Shown: piece by piece, positions 61,721-64,000 of the stretch
Position numbering within the stretch: position 1 is the stretch's first letter
Layout: each line of letters opens with the position of its first letter
Assembly: GCF_031326345.1 (NCBI RefSeq)
Contig: NZ_CP133671.1
Coordinates: 3,658,001-3,722,000, forward strand
Origin: Aureispira sp. CCB-E
GTDB taxonomy: Bacteria; Bacteroidota; Bacteroidia; Chitinophagales; Saprospiraceae
Reading direction: 5' to 3'
DNA length: 64,000 bases
Notes under the pieces: generated by a model
Seen by the model: only the letters and a program-made list of their open reading frames with translations
The model's database searches: none
Told to the model about the DNA's origin: nothing
Made by a program: the position numbers and the translations under genes

Positions 61721-62239
61721 TTAAAGTGTCTCTAGAACCTTTTTTAGGGCATCTCGATCAGCTTCAAATTTGAGGTTGTTCTCTAAATCTATTTTGTCAT
61801 GAAAATTACCAAGACTGTGTTTGCCAACTACAGTTGCGCCCCAATAAGGAATGACTTCTTGTAATTTTGCCAAGGAACTTGCTCCTCCATTTCCACCAGG
61901 TGAAGTACTTAATAAGACAACTTTTTTATCTTGCAAAAATTTTTGTCCTTTGTTGCGAGAAAGCCAATCCAAGATGTTTTTTAGAAAAGCAGTTGGTAGC
62001 CCATTATGTTCTGGTGAAGCAAGAATAATAGAATCGTATTCTTGTATCAAATCATATAGTTGAGTAATGTTTTGAGGCAGACCAGTTGTTTTTTCGATGT
62101 CTTCGCTATAAATAGGAGCATCATAGTCTCTTAGGTCAATAACATCTATCTCTTTTACTAACTTTGCAGCAGCGTGTACCAATCGTTGGTTAATAGAACT
62201 TGAGCTGTTGCTTCCTGAAAATGCAAGTATTTTTTTCAT
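61721..62239 (-). CDS. NADPH-dependent FMN reductase family protein
   Basis: A 172-aa flavodoxin-like oxidoreductase from the ATG at 62239 (the ATG at 62266 adds a charged leader). FMN-binding GSNSSSSINQRLV at the start, then SPEHNGLPTAFLKNILDWLSR and STSPGGNGG in the flavin loop. Family members reduce FMN, quinones or chromate with NAD(P)H. It is the second gene of a unit with the MarR regulator, 61 bases downstream of it, and carries a variant of the MarR palindrome (62268-62283) in that gap. It is probably induced by a quinone-like or oxidative signal; that inference rests on the context. Confidence 0.92.
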   Translation of the reverse strand: MKKILAFSGSNSSSSINQRLVHAAAKLVKEIDVIDLRDYDAPIYSEDIEKTTGLPQNITQLYDLIQEYDSIILASPEHNGLPTAFLKNILDWLSRNKGQKFLQDKKVVLLSTSPGGNGGASSLAKLQEVIPYWGATVVGKHSLGNFHDKIDLENNLKFEADRDALKKVLETL

Positions 62240-62267
62240 AATATAGTATTTTAAGTGTTTGTACAAT

Positions 62268-62283
62268 ATTTGTAATTACAGAT
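62268..62283. promoter_or_regulatory. Variant MarR operator (ATTTGTAATTACAGAT)
   Basis: One mismatch from the perfect palindrome found twice upstream of the MarR gene. It lies in the 61-base gap between the MarR and FMN reductase genes, next to a TTGTACAA palindrome at 62259-62266. It suggests separate control of the reductase gene. Confidence 0.6.
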
Positions 62284-62300
62284 GTTGATTTAAAAAAAAA

Positions 62301-62750
62301 TTATTTTCTTATTTTATCTAATAATAAACTGAGCTGAGTGGCTTCTGCTTCTGTTAAATTCTTTTTTATCGCTTCAGTAGTTTTTATCTCAGATTTGAGT
62401 TTTTTTAGCAAAGCAATGCCAGCTGCTGTGATTTTAATATCTACCATTCGTCTATTGGTCGGGTTGGTAGCTCGTTCTACATAACCTAGTTTATCTAGCT
62501 TGTCTAGTAGCCGAGTTAGGTCTCCTCGCTTGTTGAGTAAAACTGCCTTAATATCTCCAGGGCAAGCTACATCGGGATATCTTCCATTCAGAATACGTAA
62601 AATATTGTAGTGTTGATCATGAATAGAATAAGGTTTTAGTATTGCCAATAATCGGTCACTAAATACATTGCTTGTGAAGTGTAGATTGACAAGTGCTTTT
62701 TCCCACTCATTTTCGAATTTCTTTTGTTGTATTGCTTCGTTTATGTCCAT
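62301..62750 (-). CDS. MarR family transcriptional regulator
   Basis: A 149-aa winged-helix repressor. The recognition region is PGDIKAVLLNKRGDLTRLLDKLDKLGYVER and the wing ATNPTNRRMVDIKIT, the usual MarR pattern. Divergence to other families is clear; there is no sensor domain beyond it. First gene of a two-gene unit with the FMN reductase. Two perfect 16-bp palindromes lie over its own promoter, so it almost certainly represses itself. The inducer is unknown but is probably a small oxidant or aromatic. Confidence 0.93.
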   Translation of the reverse strand: MDINEAIQQKKFENEWEKALVNLHFTSNVFSDRLLAILKPYSIHDQHYNILRILNGRYPDVACPGDIKAVLLNKRGDLTRLLDKLDKLGYVERATNPTNRRMVDIKITAAGIALLKKLKSEIKTTEAIKKNLTEAEATQLSLLLDKIRK

Positions 62751-62767
62751 ATTTATGTTATTCCGTT

Positions 62768-62811
62768 ATTTGTAATTACAAATGTACAATTTTTTATTTG
62801 TAATTACAAAT
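62768..62811 (-). promoter_or_regulatory. MarR operator pair overlapping a Bacteroidota promoter
   Basis: Two perfect palindromes ATTTGTAATTACAAAT (62768-62783 and 62796-62811), centres 28 bases apart; the second extends to 22 bp. On the minus strand TTTG (62807-62810) and TACATTTG (62779-62786) are spaced 20 bases, matching the -33/-7 Bacteroidota promoter, so each palindrome covers one element. The start codon of the MarR gene is 29 bases past the -7 element. Confidence 0.8.
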
Positions 62812-63253
62812 AAATGTGCCTTTTTTCAAAAAAAATGTATTCTCTAAAATAAAAAGGCAGATGGATTATGATTATTTCGAACTTTCTATTTTGAATTATT
62901 CTACAGTACTCTGTTTTTTGTCGAAGTATTGCTACCTTAATAACAATAACAGAATCATTTGCTCTAGTTATGCCTTTGTAAATATTTAATTTAGAATTGT
63001 GATGCGTCAACCTAAACAGCATTTATTTGTTCTGTTAATAATTGTAATACTTAGCTACACTACTCAATTCTTTTCATCAATCCTAAATTTCCAAACTTAG
63101 CTTGTTGGTTGGAGTTTTTGATAAAAGATAGCTCAAATTATGTTGGTTTTAAATGTTTTGCCAATTTAAATTGTATCGTGTTGATTATTAGTGTGGTATG
63201 ATTTTATTGTGAAGTAATGATGATTATTGAATTATTATAAAAAAAAATACGCC
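62812..63253. other. Intergenic region upstream of the acyl-CoA oxidase-like gene
   Basis: A 442-base region with no supported gene; a 72-codon open frame on the minus strand (62804-63022) overlaps the MarR operator and has no coding signature. A scrap resembling the dispersed repeat (GTGTTGATTATTAGTGTGG and GTGAAGTAATGATG) lies at 63178-63233, just before the ATG at 63254. Confidence 0.4.
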
Positions 63254-64000
63254 ATGTTACCCGAAAAGTATTCTCCACAAGTTGCTTCTTTAATTCCTTT
63301 GTTTTATATCGGATGGTCTGATGCGGTGCTAGGACCTAGTGAAATAAAGTTGATACAAAATAAGATTAATAATTTTGACTGGATAAAAGAAAGAGACAAA
63401 CAGCTTTTATTATCATGGATGGATCCAACGAATCCGCCATCAGATAGTCTCCATCAAGAATGGGCAGAAAGTATCCAATCGACCGCTCAAAGCATGAATT
63501 CAGATGGACGACAAACTTTGGTAGATTTGGGAATTGAAATGGCAAAAATACAATCCGATAATCAAACATGGTTGACTCCCAAGGTTGTTGAAGCTTTAAA
63601 AAAACTAGAAGAGGCGATTGGTATTGTTAGCTTAGAATTGCACAGCCACCTTCTAACACAACAACAAATTATAGAAGAAAGAGAAGCGACGCTAAATCAT
63701 TCTAACATTGATGTGAAAGCCTTGCAACACATATTGGATGATGATTATATAGAAATACGAGCCAATGTTTTCAAAATCTTGCACGACCCAATGTTTAATT
63801 TGGAGACCATTCGGAACAAAGAAACGTATAGAGAACATGTATTAAAATGGGTACACCTACTTGCTGAACAAGGATACGGTGCATTGCATTTTCCTAAAGA
63901 ATATGGTGGCATTGACGACATGGGAGCTTATGCAGCTGTATTTGAAACGTTAGGTTATCACGATTTGAGTTTGGTAGTAAAGTTTGGGGTACAGTTTGGA
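63254..64000 (+). CDS. Acyl-CoA oxidase/dehydrogenase-like protein (partial)
   Basis: The gene runs off the right edge; 249 codons are visible from the ATG at 63254. Residues 1 to about 135 form an extra helical domain (VASLIPLFYIGWSDAVLGPSE resembles TerB-like or similar helical segments) not usual in acyl-CoA dehydrogenases. From about 155 the sequence enters an acyl-CoA oxidase/dehydrogenase N-terminal domain: LAEQGYGALHFPKEYGG, YAAVFETLGYHDLSL and the final VVKFGVQFG, close to the peroxisomal-type oxidase pattern. Substrate and domain end are outside the window. Confidence 0.75.
   Translation, partial: MLPEKYSPQVASLIPLFYIGWSDAVLGPSEIKLIQNKINNFDWIKERDKQLLLSWMDPTNPPSDSLHQEWAESIQSTAQSMNSDGRQTLVDLGIEMAKIQSDNQTWLTPKVVEALKKLEEAIGIVSLELHSHLLTQQQIIEEREATLNHSNIDVKALQHILDDDYIEIRANVFKILHDPMFNLETIRNKETYREHVLKWVHLLAEQGYGALHFPKEYGGIDDMGAYAAVFETLGYHDLSLVVKFGVQFG

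Noticed and set aside
62804-63022. 72-codon minus-strand open frame
   Set aside because: Lies across the MarR operator region and encodes no recognisable protein.
1-64000. CRISPR array or prophage
   Set aside because: Repeats are dispersed, irregularly spaced and palindromic, not regularly spaced direct repeats with spacers; no phage structural, integrase or lysis genes seen.
1-64000. tRNA or rRNA genes
   Set aside because: No stretch with the expected conserved T-loop and acceptor features, and no rRNA-like GC-rich sequence, was found on either strand by reading.

Overview
The window is 64 kb of AT-rich chromosomal DNA from a Bacteroidota bacterium, most likely a marine Saprospirales/Aureispira-like gliding or predatory lineage. 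The phylum call rests on several features: type IX secretion (T9SS) C-terminal sorting domains with a PNP motif, CarboxypepD_reg-like/TonB-plug modules, a GldK/GldJ-like SUMF1 protein, the LytS/LytTR pair, an HYC_CC_PP-type Cys-rich protein, and a promoter of the Bacteroidota TTTG / TAnnTTTG type. The genus-level placement is inference from overall gene style and from the abundant intergenic repeats. I see no rRNA, tRNA, CRISPR array or prophage. The only mobile element recognised is one complete IS4-type insertion sequence.

Layout. 1-8 kb: truncated outer-membrane protein, voltage-gated K+ channel, serine beta-lactamase-like lipoprotein, GT87-like mannosyltransferase, DUF2254 membrane protein, exported beta-propeller-like protein and an M15 peptidase. 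8-17 kb: von Willebrand (YfbK-like) protein, SH3 protein, GNAT, ribF plus a GT2 glycosyltransferase, then an AraC regulator with a DUF4386 membrane protein. 17-24 kb: Rieske oxygenase, a TIR-helical-WG-repeat protein, YdcF-like lipoprotein, a second M15 peptidase carrying an EF-hand-like loop, and a T9SS-secreted alpha/beta hydrolase. 24-29.5 kb: SUMF1 protein and a copper/haem surface cluster (MbnP-like protein with a T9SS tail, two di-haem peroxidases, and an HYC_CC_PP protein nearby). 29.9-34.9 kb: NUC1 nuclease with OB-like tail, a NagB-like/alpha-beta-hydrolase fusion, and a two-gene unit encoding an aegerolysin-like protein and a small helical protein. 34.9-45.5 kb: glutaryl-CoA dehydrogenase-like enzyme, DUF1853 protein, MuiA-like protein, coaD, PAP2-like protein, a tandem DUF2628 pair and sppA. 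45.7-55.6 kb: ABC permease/M1-peptidase fusion with its ATPase, ADP-ribosylglycohydrolase, lipoprotein, ExbB-like protein and a LytS/LytTR two-component system. 55.7-64 kb: thiolase, pdxJ, SDR, the IS4-type element, a MarR/FMN-reductase operon with palindromic operators, and the start of an acyl-CoA oxidase-like gene.

Many gene boundaries carry one family of imperfect intergenic repeats. These have TAGTTCGTTG or TACTCCGTTG ends and an inner inverted pair of TTTGATTATC, and they occur whole or as fragments at about fifteen places. At least one supplies an apparent N-terminal coding extension (DUF1853 gene). Several clear stem-loop terminators separate convergent genes.

Functional themes: metal and redox handling at the cell surface (MbnP/MbnH-like unit, Cys-rich protein, Rieske protein, MarR/FMN reductase); envelope proteolysis and wall turnover (two M15 peptidases, SppA, M1 fusion); acyl-CoA metabolism (gcdH-like, thiolase, acyl-CoA oxidase-like); and cofactor synthesis (ribF, coaD, pdxJ). 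The best candidates for something undescribed are the T9SS-tailed MbnP/di-haem peroxidase operon, the aegerolysin-like two-gene unit, the NagB-like/hydrolase fusion, and the TIR-helical-WG protein.
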